Positions 12,020 to 23,615 of a DNA stretch of 64,000 nucleotides are shown here, in pieces. Both the position numbers and the translations under genes were made by a program. Source of the DNA: Sesamum alatum (lineage: Eukaryota > Streptophyta > Magnoliopsida > Lamiales > Pedaliaceae); the NCBI GenBank assembly GCA_034509735.1, contig JACGWO010000003.1:37928873-37992872 (forward strand). Reading direction: 5' to 3'. Under the pieces are notes generated by a model. That model searched no databases. It worked only from the letters and a program-made list of their open reading frames with translations, and was not told the origin of the DNA. Within the stretch, counting starts at the first letter, position 1. The number at the start of each line of letters is the position of its first letter.

Positions 12020-15000
12020 TCAACGTCCATCCGAGGATGATCTCTCAACTACAACAGCATCTGGAGAAGGATCATAAAGGTCGCACTCCTTCGGAGGCTC
12101 ACTTTTACTCCTTGCGTTTCCCGGTTTACTCTTCACAGGCACGGCCTCTCTTTCGCTCTCGCTTTTGAGCCGGTTTCTTTCGTTAGGTGTATCCGGCAGG
12201 CGTTTTGGGACTTCGTATAGGGTTACACAGCCGCTTCCGTTCTGTAGAGGTGCCTCTTCGTGGCTCGCTTCTTGTGCTACAAGGGGTTCAAGAATCTCGA
12301 TTACTTGGCTCATGACGGGCCTCCCTTTTGGGTTTTGGCTGAGACATTGATATGCTAGATTGGCCACCTTCATGAGGATTTTAGTCGAGTATTGGCCTTC
12401 GATTCTGGGGTCGAGTATTCTCACAAGCTTCTTGCTGTGGTTCAGGAGCGGTCGCGCCCACTCAACAAGGTTATGCTCTCGGCTAGGCCTGCTCTTATCC
12501 ATTGCTCGCCTGCCGATGAGCATCTCAAGCAAAACAACTCCAAAGCCATAAACATCACTTCTTGCTGTCAGATGTCCTGGAACACGATATGAAAATGATA
12601 AATGAAACAGCATATACAGGCTTAGGTTTCGAAAAGAGTCTGCCAAATGTTCATGAAAGTAGGAGAATGAAATGACTAAGAAAATTGGCATACTTTACCA
12701 AAGAAGAATACTACTTGAACAGTTTTTATCGGATATATAACAGGTTTCTGTATGATACCAGAAGATTATGTACCATAATTGCTTCAGACATGAAGTGCGG
12801 TACAAGTCCACTATCGTAAGACTCACCGGTCATGACATATTCTGGAGCAGCATAGCCATAGGTGCCCATAACCCGGGTCGACACATGAGTTTGATCACCT
12901 GTGGGGCCTACCCTTGCCAGTCCGAAATCAGAAAGCTTTGCATTAAAATCCTGTGGATTATCTACTCACTTTAGCCATAGAAAGAATCACACAAACTTAA
13001 AACAGCATTCACATAACGAAAGGAACATCATAGACATTGAGAACAAATAGAATCACTACAAGGTTTTCTGTTTAACCAAACATGTCTGTCTCATTTCATA
13101 GTTGTGCAACTTCTGGCATATAATAGAGCTCAACTAACCGCATCTAGCAAAATGTTTGAAGTCTTGAAATCCCTGTATATAATGGGTTTCTCCACACCAT
13201 GAAGAAAAGCAAGCCCTTTTGCAGCATCCAAAGCAATTTTCAATCTTTTCTGCCATGTTAAAGTAGCACGTACTCCTAGAAGAAATAAACATAGAAAGTT
13301 AGAAGAGATTCGGGGTCAAAGAACTAGTTTACTGCAGGCAACATCAACTGCTTTGAGAAATAAATAATATGGATAAGTACATTTACCCCCTAACCTGTAG
13401 TCTGTTTACACAAACTACCCCTGCAGAAACCAGTAAACCACCCCTGACAGCCAAAAAATAGGGATAGTTTGTGTAATGATTGACGTTTTTGGGGGCATAT
13501 GTGTAATTTTTCAAAAGGCAAAGTGGTTTGTGTAAATGATGTTAACGTTTCTGGTGGGTGTATGTTGACAGTGGTGGTTTATCTAAATAGACCATAGGTT
13601 AGGGGTGTAAATGTAATTATCCCTAAATAATAACGTGCTTATATGGGCTAATATTTAGCAAATGATCTAGACAACTAACAGCCTTCCCAAATGTCTCCTT
13701 CCTGTACTATTTGCACTACAAGCATTAGTGTCTGTTATTGTTTCTGTTCATAGTAAATTATTACATACTAATCATCTTTCTTGTCATATTAAGTTAATGG
13801 AAACTCATAGAAGCTCAAATCTTCAATTTTTGAAACAATCATGTTGATGATAAATCTCCTGTCAGTCATCGGCAACCTGAACCTTAGATGTCCGTCTATG
13901 GCAATTGTTACAAGAAACTCAGGTGAGGTAAATAAAAAGATGGTAAATTGACTTGCATAATGACCATTCTCTACCACTTGAAAACAGAACTATAGGATTT
14001 GCTACTCACTTAAGAAGAGGTGTTTCTCCAAGCTCCCAGATGCCATATATTCGTAGACCAACAGCCTATGGTCACCCTCGCAGCAATAGCCAATCAGTTT
14101 CACCAGATTCGTATGTCGCAGTTGTCCTAAATAATTGACTTCCGCCTGCAAGTAAAAGTACCTTAACGATGAGCAAATGTCTACCTATCCTGCAGTTCAA
14201 GATCTTCAGCATATTTCCAATGGATCATAGACAAAAGGTCTCGCTTGCAAACTTTGCAATGTGGAGTTAACAAAATAATCCATCATAAGCAACAAAAACA
14301 CACACATAGCAATCACCCGATTCACTCTTATCACAGAGTTAAAACTTAAAAGTTAGATCCTCTGCTTGCATAAAACACAGGTAGGGCATGATTTTTAGTA
14401 GTTGTTATATATTATGTCTGTTTCCCCTTTAAATTAGGCAATTAACAAAGCATTTGGAGGGCACAACAAAACGGAAAAAGTCATCAGTTTTCCAGAAAAA
14501 GAAAGGTGTATAATTTAGTCACCATCTTCTTCTAAAGGAGGTATCAAAAGTTTTGCTAGCGCAGTTACTTCATCCTATTTTTAGAAAATCACATAAAATC
14601 GTGTGACTATTACATGTGAGCTCTTTGGTCTAAGCCATATTAATCTCTTCTCACTAGTGCTAAACATAGCCAGAAGTTCATCATAACTCTACTCAGTACT
14701 CAATGCATTCAAACTGAGATGGCAAAAATTCGAAGGCAAATTGTTTACCCCTCTGATTCTAGAGATACGAGTATAGAATTTCAAATTCTAACAGGGAAAG
14801 AAAAGAAGGAAAATATCACCACTTTAAGAATCATTTAGATTGTTCAACCAACATTAGTCACAAAAGATTACCAGCCATTCTCGGTCCCCTTGTAAACCTT
14901 CGGGGTCAAGCTCTTTGATGGCAACTTGAGTTGTCTTATAACCTGACCTCACATTATCATCTATAACTCCTTTATAAACGATCCCAAAACCACCCTCTCC

Positions 15001-15927
15001 AAGAACTTGATCTGGTCGAAAGTGCTTGGTCGCCAACTTCATCTCCTCATACGTGAAGATATCAAGATCACCATTCCCAGGACTTTTCCTTAGATCCTTT
15101 ACATTCTTGGGAATTATCACAATCGTGTTCGAACTCACAGACCCCGATTTCGAGGGAGATGTAGACTCTCCACGTACACCTGAGAATGCGAAACAAAAGA
15201 AGTCAACACTGAGACTAGAAGCTCCATGTTTCTATGAATCTGCACTTCAACCATGTTTTCCACCAGAACGGTGAGTTTCCTTTCGTGACAAGACTATAAA
15301 ATGCATACATGACAACCAAAATGTCTAGAATGATACTTTTAGTAAAGAAAGACAATAAATTTGACACTGAGAAAGGGAAGCAATCTATCCTTTTCGCCAT
15401 ATTAACTACGAAAACACTCGTATAACTGCAACCCATTTGGAAATTGACGAGTTCTTTCTGAAATTTCCATTTCCCATTCTATAATTTTAACACCTTCCCA
15501 GAATTGACCGTTATACAAGCCATCTTAAGATCCAGTTACACTCATCACTCTGCTAACTACCAGCATCACTTTGGCAGTGACAACTACACCATGTCAGACA
15601 TGCCATCTTCGATTTCAGATTAAAACCTCAAACGCATCGAATACAAGAACATAATTGATCAACCTTCAGGATATCCCAAAAACTTCTCAAAACACCAAGA
15701 TTACACAAATTCCACAGTAAACTAAAAAAGGTGGGGACTCACACATAAACCAACAAATTTCCTTTCGCAACACGAAGAGAAAGAACGCGAACTTAAACAA
15801 AATGAAATCAAACTATTAAGATCACAAACCAATGTCAGTACATAAAATCAGTACCATGCCTATTGCCCGAAGATTTGTTCTGTGTCTGCAGATGTTCATC
15901 TTCCTCAACGCTTAAACAAGAACCCAT
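12020..15927 (-). CDS. Receptor-like cytoplasmic kinase, subfamily VII (PBL17-like)
   Basis: A serine/threonine kinase of the PBS1-like group, which relays signals from receptor kinases at the plasma membrane. Exons in transcript order: 15855-15927, 14872-15179, 14010-14145, 13139-13275, 12827-12950, 12020-12576. Sum 1335 nt, 444 aa, all phases fit. The start MGSCLS gives an N-myristoylation glycine and a palmitoylation cysteine, which decides the ATG. Kinase motifs: GEGGFG (85-90), VAIK Lys113, IYRDFKTSN with Asp208, DFG Asp226, and the activation segment [18 protein letters not shown]. The sequence [18 protein letters not shown] and the late [13 protein letters not shown] are typical of PBL17 and relatives. 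After the kinase domain comes a Ser/Lys/Glu-rich tail of about 80 residues. Intron 3 carries a MITE (13370-13623). Nothing is broken. Confidence 0.93.
13370..13623. mobile_element. Small MITE in kinase intron 3
   Basis: About 254 bp, left end GGATAAGTACATTTACCCCC, right end GGGGTGTAAATGTAATTATCC. Flanked by an exact 9 bp target duplication, taaataata, at 13361-13369 and 13624-13632. The inner arms pair around TAAACCACCCC and GGTGGTTTA. Belongs to the same broad family as the other GGGTAAATTACA elements. Confidence 0.8.
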
Positions 15928-16439
15928 TTTTCTTCTCCACCCACTTCACCAGATTCACATTTCAAATTCCATGATTTCCGCAAAAATCACTGCAAACATC
16001 ACTAATACAGTTACTCCAACACTGGTTTCAGTCCACAAAGTACAAAACAACAAGCCAGCAACAAACCTCCATACACCGAAAACCCAAAAGGGTCGGCGGA
16101 AAATGGGAAGAACTCGCCGGAATCTGATCTGGGTCGCCGGAATATCCTCAAATAATAGAATGCAATTGCATAAAAATCATACAAGAGTGAGTTGGAGAGA
16201 GTGAGTGGAGGGGTATTTGGGGGAGGAGGAAAGTGAAATGTTTGATTGTAACGTTGTTCTTGGAATGTATTTAGGGAGAGTCAAATTATCATTTCACTAT
16301 GACGAAAATTCCTAAACCAAAGCAATGATTTGGGCCCATTGCCTACCAAAGCTAATTTTGCTTTTTACCAAAATGCCCTTCCTAATTTTGATACATTTTT
16401 CATGTTAAATCCAAATATATACAAAATCCTTCTAGATTT

Positions 16440-17756
16440 AAATATATACATGTCGTCGTGGCATGTCGTGGATGTGCAGATAATAAATAACTTTTTATAT
16501 TTGCATATATATATATTATGGATAAAAATTAAATATGTAAACCAACAAAACATATTTAGAAAAAAAAAGTAATAAAAGAAAATCAACTTAAGGGACTATC
16601 GAAGCAACATAAGAATTGGCATAATGATGTTAAATAGCGTAGAGTCACTTTTATAAAAAAACGTAACTCCAGTGAATTTTAAAATTATTTAATTAGAGGT
16701 ATAAATATTATATTTAAAATTTAGTGCGACTGTGTTACTAATCGTTGTTTGTGAGTCTTGAGTGTCTTTATTTTTTTATACTAATATAGATATTATAAAT
16801 AAGAATAACATATATAAACCAACTAAAGAAATGGTGCATTAATTTTAAAATGACATGGAGTCAATTTTGTAAAAATAAAGTAATTATAATAAATTTAAAA
16901 ATTATCCAATTAGGGGTATAAATGTCATATTTAAAAATTCGTGTGGCGGTTTGTGAATGTAGAGGGCTTTTTCTTTTTATACTAGTCGTTGTGGCACGTT
17001 GTCCTTATGTGCATATGATAAATATTATTTTGCGCTTTAAAATGTATCATTATAAATAAGAGCAAAATATAAATCAATACATCACATTAAAAAGAAGGAA
17101 AATAAGTTAATTTATTAATTAATATAATATTTGAAAGGTAAAATAAGTTAATTATCTTATTGGTTGAAGGGCATCTTTGGCTTCACAAAAAATAGTACAA
17201 TTGTGTCATTAACCATTGTTTGCGGGTGTGGATTTTCTTTTTATATTAATATAGATTAATCTATATATCTAATTAGGGGTATAATCGTTATATTTAAATT
17301 TTGGTGGACGGTGTCACTAACGCCGTTTGTATGTATAAAGGCCTTTCTTTTTTATATTAGTATAGATATAAATTATCTAATTAGGGGTATAATTGTCATG
17401 CTTAAAAATTGGTGCACCAGTATCACTAGCAGCTGTTTGTGATTGTAAATGATATTTTTTTTTTATAGTAGTACTAGTCGGCGTGGCACGATGTTCCTAC
17501 ATACATATAATAAATATTCTTTTACGCTTTAAAATATATTATAAATAAGAATAAAATATATAAACTAACACATTACATAAAAAAAAAAAAGAAGGAAAGA
17601 AAAAGAATTATTTTATCAATTAATAAAAAATTTGGAATTGAATAAAATAGTTATTATATCAATTAAGAGTTATTTTTTACATTACAAAAGAGTGATGCAA
17701 CGGTATTATTAATCATCATTTGCAGAGGTTTCCTTTATACAATAGTATAGATAAAT
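16440..17756 (-). mobile_element. Cluster of Helitron-like non-autonomous elements
   Basis: Three related units of about 280-350 bp (roughly 16440-16793, 16982-17257, 17470-17755), plus a fragment at 17257-17370, read on the minus strand. Each starts TCTATAYTAnTRTAAA-like and two end in CTAG after a GC-rich word (CAACGTGCCACAACGACTAG). A 5' TC and a 3' CTRR end next to a short palindrome are Helitron hallmarks, and no target duplication is expected. The body shares the words ATAATAAATAnT and CGCTTTAAAATATATTATAAATAAG. No helicase is encoded. Classification is tentative. Confidence 0.5.
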
Positions 17757-18218
17757 ATATTGAAAAAATACATTAACATTCTAAAATAAAAGAGTCTAAC
17801 CCCCTCCGCTTTGGTCTGTTCTTTACTCATACAATTTGTGATTGATTTTTATGTTCTCTTATATATTATCTATTTTTTCTTATTTATTAATTACGACAGC
17901 TCAAATATTCAACTATCACTTAACTTTTTATTAATAAAAAAAATCCAATACGCCTCATTCTTTGGTGTATTTTGAGCTAAAAAAAAAACTATGTACTCGT
18001 TAAATATTTGAGCTTTGCTAATTAGTAAATAGGGGTAGAATAGATATATACAGACCAAAATATAAAAAATAATTGAAAATTGCGTGAGTAAATAATAGAA
18101 CATAGTGGAGTACAGTTAGATGCTTTTTAAAAAAAATAATATTAAGATACATTTTTTTTCTCTTTTTTTCTAATTTAGGAGGGTTTTATACTTATTTCAG
18201 TCTTCATGTAGGGTTGGT

Positions 18219-18251
<33 letters not shown>

Positions 18252-18810
18252 AGTTTTGCATAATAATAATAATAATAATAATAAAAATACTACGTAATTC
18301 TATTTTTTTTTTTAATTTTTTCAGTATATATCAAGCATTTTCTCAAACATTTCGATGGTCAAGAAATATTTAATCAACATACCCAATTATGCGTTTTCCA
18401 TTTAATTTATTCCCCACATAAGAAAATAGATAGTTATAAATATGTTGATAAACTATAAGTTATCTTTTTCTTTTAAATAAATAATAGGCATTGTTGGAAA
18501 ATTAAATTAATTCTTTAGTAGTTGCTAGCACAATAGTGTAAAATGAATTATTTTTATGGAAACATGAAATAAGATTTTTCCTAAAATGTAATTTAAATTA
18601 TAAATTATTGAAAACTCAATAGTGGAAAATATAGGGATAATTTTGGAATTTGGCGCACAAGTTGTGAAAAGCTCTTGTTGTATTTATTTGTTTGCATTTG
18701 GAAATCAACGGTTGACCGGATCGTTTACGCGCTTCGAACCTGTGCCACACGCTTCAACGGTTTCTTTCTACGCTTTTCTCACTTGTCATTTCCCCTTTCT
18801 TTATTATTTT

Positions 18811-18837
18811 TAAATAATAATAATAATAATAATAATA
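18811..18837. repeat. (TAA)n microsatellite
   Basis: About nine AAT/TAA units directly abut the left end of the MITE at 18838. A matching tract lies at its right end (19258-19294), and another shorter one is at 18261-18283. Confidence 0.85.
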
Positions 18838-19257
18838 ACATATATTACAACTATCTCTCTTCAGGTTTGATATAATTAAAATACTTCTCGTTGTTTGAAA
18901 AATTACAAATACTCTCTTGAGGTTTGTAACACTCTAACAAATAACTCATTTTCATTTATTTTTATGGGTGAACTGACCAAGATGTCCTTATGCACTGAAT
19001 TATTTTTTACTTAATTCTTAAAAAAAATTTGGACTGCAACTCAGTGAGAGACTTTTTAAGTTTTTTACACAGATGAGCAATAATGCAATTTACCTCGATT
19101 GATTTTTCTATAATTTTAATAAAAATTTAAGTGCAAAATGGTCAATTTCAAGCCTTTGATTAAAAATTATAAACCTCAGGTAGTATTTGTAATTTTTCAA
19201 ACAACAATGGAATATTTTTAATTATACCAAACCTCGGGGAGGTGGATGTAATTTATC
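18838..19257. mobile_element. MITE of the GGGTAAATTACA family inside (TAA)n
   Basis: The internal sequence matches the copies at 28184 and 31074 closely: shared words include TTGTTTGAAAAATTACAAATAC, TATGGGTGAACTGACCAA and GAGCAATAATGCAATTTACCTCGA. The right end is GGATGTAATTTATCC; the left end is worn (ACATATATTACAACTATCTC). Both sides are (TAA)n, so the target duplication lies within the microsatellite. Confidence 0.7.
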
Positions 19258-19258
19258 C

Positions 19259-19295
<37 letters not shown>

Positions 19296-19877
19296 TTATT
19301 AGCACATTTCTTAAAACTTGCACTCTCTCACTCAACGTTTTCTTTTTTCTGTTTTTTTTTTAGTCAAAGTTAGGCAATTTTGTAGGTGCATTTCAAAGGG
19401 ACGCTTGCAATAATTTATATTTTTGTGGTGGGAATAAATTATAAGTTAAATAATATTAAAAAAATTATTAAAATGAAAGTATATTTATTTATAGTTTTGA
19501 AATAGAAATTAAAGTAAAAATATATTTTTTTACACGTATTCTCATTGGAAATATATTGATGACTCAATAATTTAATATAAAACACAATCTCATTAACTAA
19601 CCCAAACACATTTTATTTTACATGAATACCTTTACAAAATTAAAATACATATTTTTCACTAAAAAATAAAAACTGAAATGAAAATACAAACAAACAAGCA
19701 AGATCTTTGAAAGCAAAAGTTAAAAAGGAGACAAAAATAAAGTTGAAGTGTTTGAAAAAATAATTTAATATTTATAATTTTACCAATAAATTGCAGAAGT
19801 CGATAAGGAAATCTTTTTAACTTTTGACTTGAATTAACTTATTAAATTGTTAAAAAATAGAAGTTATGACACAAAAA

Positions 19878-19990
19878 TGCTGAGTGGTAGGATTGAGGTC
19901 TCACAACCATGAGCTCATAAGTTCGAATCTACGATGTAGGTGTGGAGTCTAATTTTATAATAGTGTATGTATATTATCTTTTGGTTTGCT
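19878..19990 (+). mobile_element. SINE-like element
   Basis: GCTGAGTGGTAGGATTGAGG resembles an A box, and ATAAGTTCGAATCTACG about 40 bases on resembles a B box, as in tRNA-derived SINEs. The tail is T/A-rich. Boundaries are uncertain. Confidence 0.5.
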
Positions 19991-20857
19991 TTGAAGTTGT
20001 TGATGATAGATTTAATAATATTATTGTAATGCGTAATCAACATTATAACAGTATATTGATTACTTTAATAATATATTTCTTTTGAATTTTTTTGGAATAA
20101 TTAGATAATATTTATGTTACTTCTACTAGAAGGAGTATAGCATGTCACGTGCCATTATTGCATGTAATGATTACTCTACTCATAGTTGATTGCACCAATT
20201 GATTACTTCAATCATGTATTTTAAAAATAAATAAAAAAAAAATATCGATTTCGCACAAATTAAGTCAAGGTTTTGTAGTTTAGCATAATTTGATCATTAA
20301 TTTAGGTTATTGTCACCGTCCATGACTCCAAATTCGAAATTATTTGAATAAGGCTGATTCAACTAGTCCAAATAAAAAGATAAAAAGAACTAAGACAAAA
20401 GGATTAGGATAGTAAATGATTTGAGTTGAGTCGAATACATTATTATTTAAGTTTATCTGAATTAATATCGAGCTTGAAAAATTATTTTTGAATTTGGTTT
20501 AATTATTATTATAATCGAGCTCAAATGAGTTTTAATTGGATCAAATATGAATCAAGCTTGAGTAATTTGATATTTTTAGTATATTTTTTTATTTTTTGCG
20601 CTAATCGAATCAAGTTTGAAAGCTTGTTGAACAAATATTTTTTATACAATTTTGGATTGTTAAGTGTAATAAATCAAATTCGAACAAGCTTTTATTGATC
20701 GAGTACAATCGAGTATCAAGTAGTTTGATTTAGTTTTCAACCAATGGACGATAACTTGTAGAAGTACAAGTTTGTGACACCATGCAGATTCATTTCTGAT
20801 TCGACTCGAATTTCTACTCGTCGATTGTGGTTTAGTGGTAAGGTAAGATGACTAAGA

Positions 20858-21128
20858 GGGTGTTTGGCTAAGCTTATAAGCTCCTCAAAACATCTTATAA
20901 GATGTTTGAGAGCTTATAAGCTCTAAAAAATCGTTTGGCAAATTTTTATTTAAAGAGCTTATAAGATCTCAAAATAAGATGTTTTGGATTTTATAAGCTC
21001 TTTATAAAAAAGTTAACATCCTCCCACTTTTTTCTTAAGATCTTATAAGCTCTATAAAATTAATGTGTAATTAAACAAAAATACCCTTGCTCACACACCC
21101 ACGCATGCACACACTCACACTCACTCAC

Positions 21129-21166
<38 letters not shown>

Positions 21167-21894
21167 TCTCTCACTCACTCTCTCTCTCTCTCCCCACACA
21201 CACACACAATACACTTTCTCTCTCTTAAAATTTTAAAACATTTTATTGGTATTCAATTTTTCTTTCAATTGAAAAGGAGAAATTATTTCATTACTTAAGA
21301 AATTATTATTTATGAAACAAAAATAAAATTGCTATTGATATTATTTTTACTGAAAAAATATAAATTAACGACATTAAAAATTATATGACTAGAAAATAGT
21401 CATCTCGTTAACAAAGAGAATATCAATTATATATCAATGTCAATATTCGACTAACATTAATGTACATATATATTATTTTTATTCAAAATATTAGGTAATA
21501 ATTATCATCATTTTATTATTTTTTTAAAAATATTATCTATTAGATTTTTATTAGAAGTTAAACTAATGTGTACTACTTATGAAAGTATTTTTAAAATATT
21601 AAAATATAAAACATGTCAAGAAATAACAACTTATTTGATTCTAATAGTAACATGTCCTTTTTGGTCATTTTGCAATAAAAAGACCTTATTATGCCAAACA
21701 CCCTAACATCTTATAAGATGCAAAAACATCTTATAAGTTATAACATCTTATTTTATCCAAATACTTTAGGACTTATTTTTAAAATAAGATACAACATCTT
21801 ATAAACTGCTAAAACAACATCTTATAAGCTTCTAAAACATCTTATAAGATGTAGGAGCTTATAAACTATTTTAAAAAAGCTTAGCCAAACACCC
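20858..21894. mobile_element. 1 kb terminal-inverted-repeat element, GGGTGTTTGGC ends
   Basis: The left end GGGTGTTTGGCTAAGCTTAT is matched by the right end AAGCTTAGCCAAACACCC. Both arms carry several copies of ACATCTTATAAGATG-like palindromes, so each arm can itself fold. The centre contains a CT/CA microsatellite (about 21100-21215) and AT-rich non-coding DNA. Target duplication is not clear. Fragments of the same family occur at 376-560, 1595-1783, 2287-2330 and 28853-29121. Non-autonomous; superfamily (hAT-like or other) not decided. Confidence 0.65.
21100..21215. repeat. Compound CT/CA microsatellite
   Basis: Alternating blocks of CACACT, TCTCTC and CACACA over about 115 bp inside the inverted-repeat element at 20858-21894. 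Confidence 0.85.
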
Positions 21895-22644
21895 TCTAAA
21901 TATCACAATATCGATTAGTTAACTTTTTGGTTAAAATGTTTGATGGGGTTGTGTGTATATTCTGATTACGTACAATTATTTTAAGTAGTTATGTCTGATT
22001 TCGATTAGTTCTATGGGGTCGTCCTTTCATCATTAAAAAGATGATTAATTGTACAGTGCGAAGATACAATTCTCTGTAGCGGAGCTGATGATATGGACAA
22101 AACATGTGATTATGAAAACTAAGACCATTATTATGTTTTTTCTTGGATCATTGTCTAGAAGGTACAAGAGGATGGTGATGTTTGTAGGATTATTCTTGTT
22201 TACCCAAAATACCCTTATTCCAAAAAAAGGAAATTATTAGATAAAATTTGAAAAGCAAATTGGAGGGGGTAATTAATGTTGGGGAAGATAGGGATATGTA
22301 GGACATTTTCACTAGAATATGTGGGATTACTCCATCAAATCTCATGCAATGTCAAGTACTTTAGTCCCTTCATGTCTATAGCTATAGGAAAGCTCTAATC
22401 TTACAATGTAAAACAAGTACTAATGTGTAATAAAAAATGCTATGTTATCCTTACACGGAGAATTTTAATGAAAAGAGTAATCAATTTGGCTAATATTATC
22501 AAACCCTTCTCATAATTGAATTTTCTTGATTGTCGATTTTTGTTTGAGAAAAAGTTGAAAAGAGTGTTTGCTTGCTTAATTTTTGTTTTAAGTCCATAAA
22601 TTTAAGTAAAATAAAAATTGTTTCCAAGTATTTTTATTTTTTTT

Positions 22645-22905
22645 GGGTAAATTATATTGATACTCCATGAGGTTATATCAAATTGTACAAATATTCACTG
22701 TATTTTGTAAATTTATAGCTACACTCCCTAGAGGTGTTAGTTTAATATTTTTCAAGGGGTTTTTGTATAAACTTTACCTTTGAATAGGAGATGTAGTTGT
22801 AGTTACAATTATAATCTCAGGGATGCAGCTGTAATTTTACAAAATATAATGAGTGTTTGTGTATTTTAATCTAATCTCAGGGGTCGTCAATAATTTATTG
22901 TATTT
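22645..22905. mobile_element. Degenerate MITE related to the GGGTAAATTACA family
   Basis: Starts GGGTAAATTATATTGATAC and ends with an imperfect complement (TCGTCAATAATTTATTG). Inner arms pair between ATTTTGTAAATTTATAGCTAC and GCAGCTGTAATTTTACAAAA. Old and diverged; boundaries approximate. Confidence 0.5.
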
Positions 22906-23159
22906 TTTAATGTTTTATAGTCCTAAGTTGCCCATCCCAGAACTCAAATTTCATTAGTAAATGATTGTTATAGTTCTCTTTTTTCCCCCCTCTCAACTAC
23001 TCCGACTTTAATTTTTTTTGTTCACTTGTTAGTACTATTTTCAAATGCTCTCAATTTTCACTAGCTCAAAACTTCAACTTTTTTTTAGAGCATTTTACAT
23101 CTTCATATGTAAAAATTTTGGCAAAAACCATCTTACCCGATATTGATCGTATTATTATT

Positions 23160-23401
23160 TCTTAGATAAATTACTATTAGTTCTCATTAATTTTTCACAA
23201 TTACGAATATTCCATCATTATTTGAAAAATTATAAATATTTTCGTTGAAATTAACAGTCGTCTAATAAATATTTCATAATCGGCTGTCACGAAGGGTATT
23301 TGTTAGACTATCATTACTTTTAGGGGTATATATATTTCTTAAACAATAATATAATATTTATAATTATGAAAACTTTAGAGGAGTACTTCGTAATTTATCC
23401 T
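23160..23401. mobile_element. Degenerate MITE upstream of prefoldin gene
   Basis: Left end GATAAATTACTATTAG and right end CGTAATTTATCC are complementary. Flanks ttatttctta and ttatttcttt suggest a 9-10 bp target duplication. It lies about 215 bp before the prefoldin ATG, so it may border or form part of that promoter. Confidence 0.6.
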
Positions 23402-23615
23402 TATTTCTTTTAAAAGTTTAATTTAATTTGGACCTGATTCAATTGTTCATTGACAGGCCCATATCCAGCAGAACTCAGTCAGGCCCATGTTGCCGCAGCC
23501 CATGAACTGTACTAAATAGAAATCCAGTAGCAAACGCTCATGAGGGATTTGAACTGGTGTTCGCGAGTTCGAAGCTGTTTGAGAGAGTTTGAGGAAAATC
23601 AAGAAGCAGCGAAGA

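Larger units (their letters stand above)
15928..23615. other. Divergent intergenic region, repeat-rich, no gene seen
   Basis: A 7.7 kb interval between the kinase and prefoldin start codons. It must contain both promoters at its ends. The middle holds Helitron-like repeats (16440-17756), a MITE (18838-19257), a SINE-like element (19878-19990), a 1 kb inverted-repeat element (20858-21894) and two degenerate MITEs (22645-22905, 23160-23401). A stretch near 20420-20740 contains recurring GAGCTTGA/TCAAGCTTGAG words, as in a common dispersed plant repeat. The only longish open frames (for example 22049-22240 +) look like chance. Confidence 0.6.

Noticed and set aside
20821..20850. Possible tRNA gene (GTGGTTTAGTGGTAAGG)
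   Set aside because: Only a D-arm/A-box-like piece is present; no anticodon arm, no T-arm and no acceptor pairing. More likely a SINE fragment.
22049..22240. 63-codon open frame (+) as a small gene
   Set aside because: No recognisable domain, no splice or promoter context, AT-rich surroundings; chance open frame.
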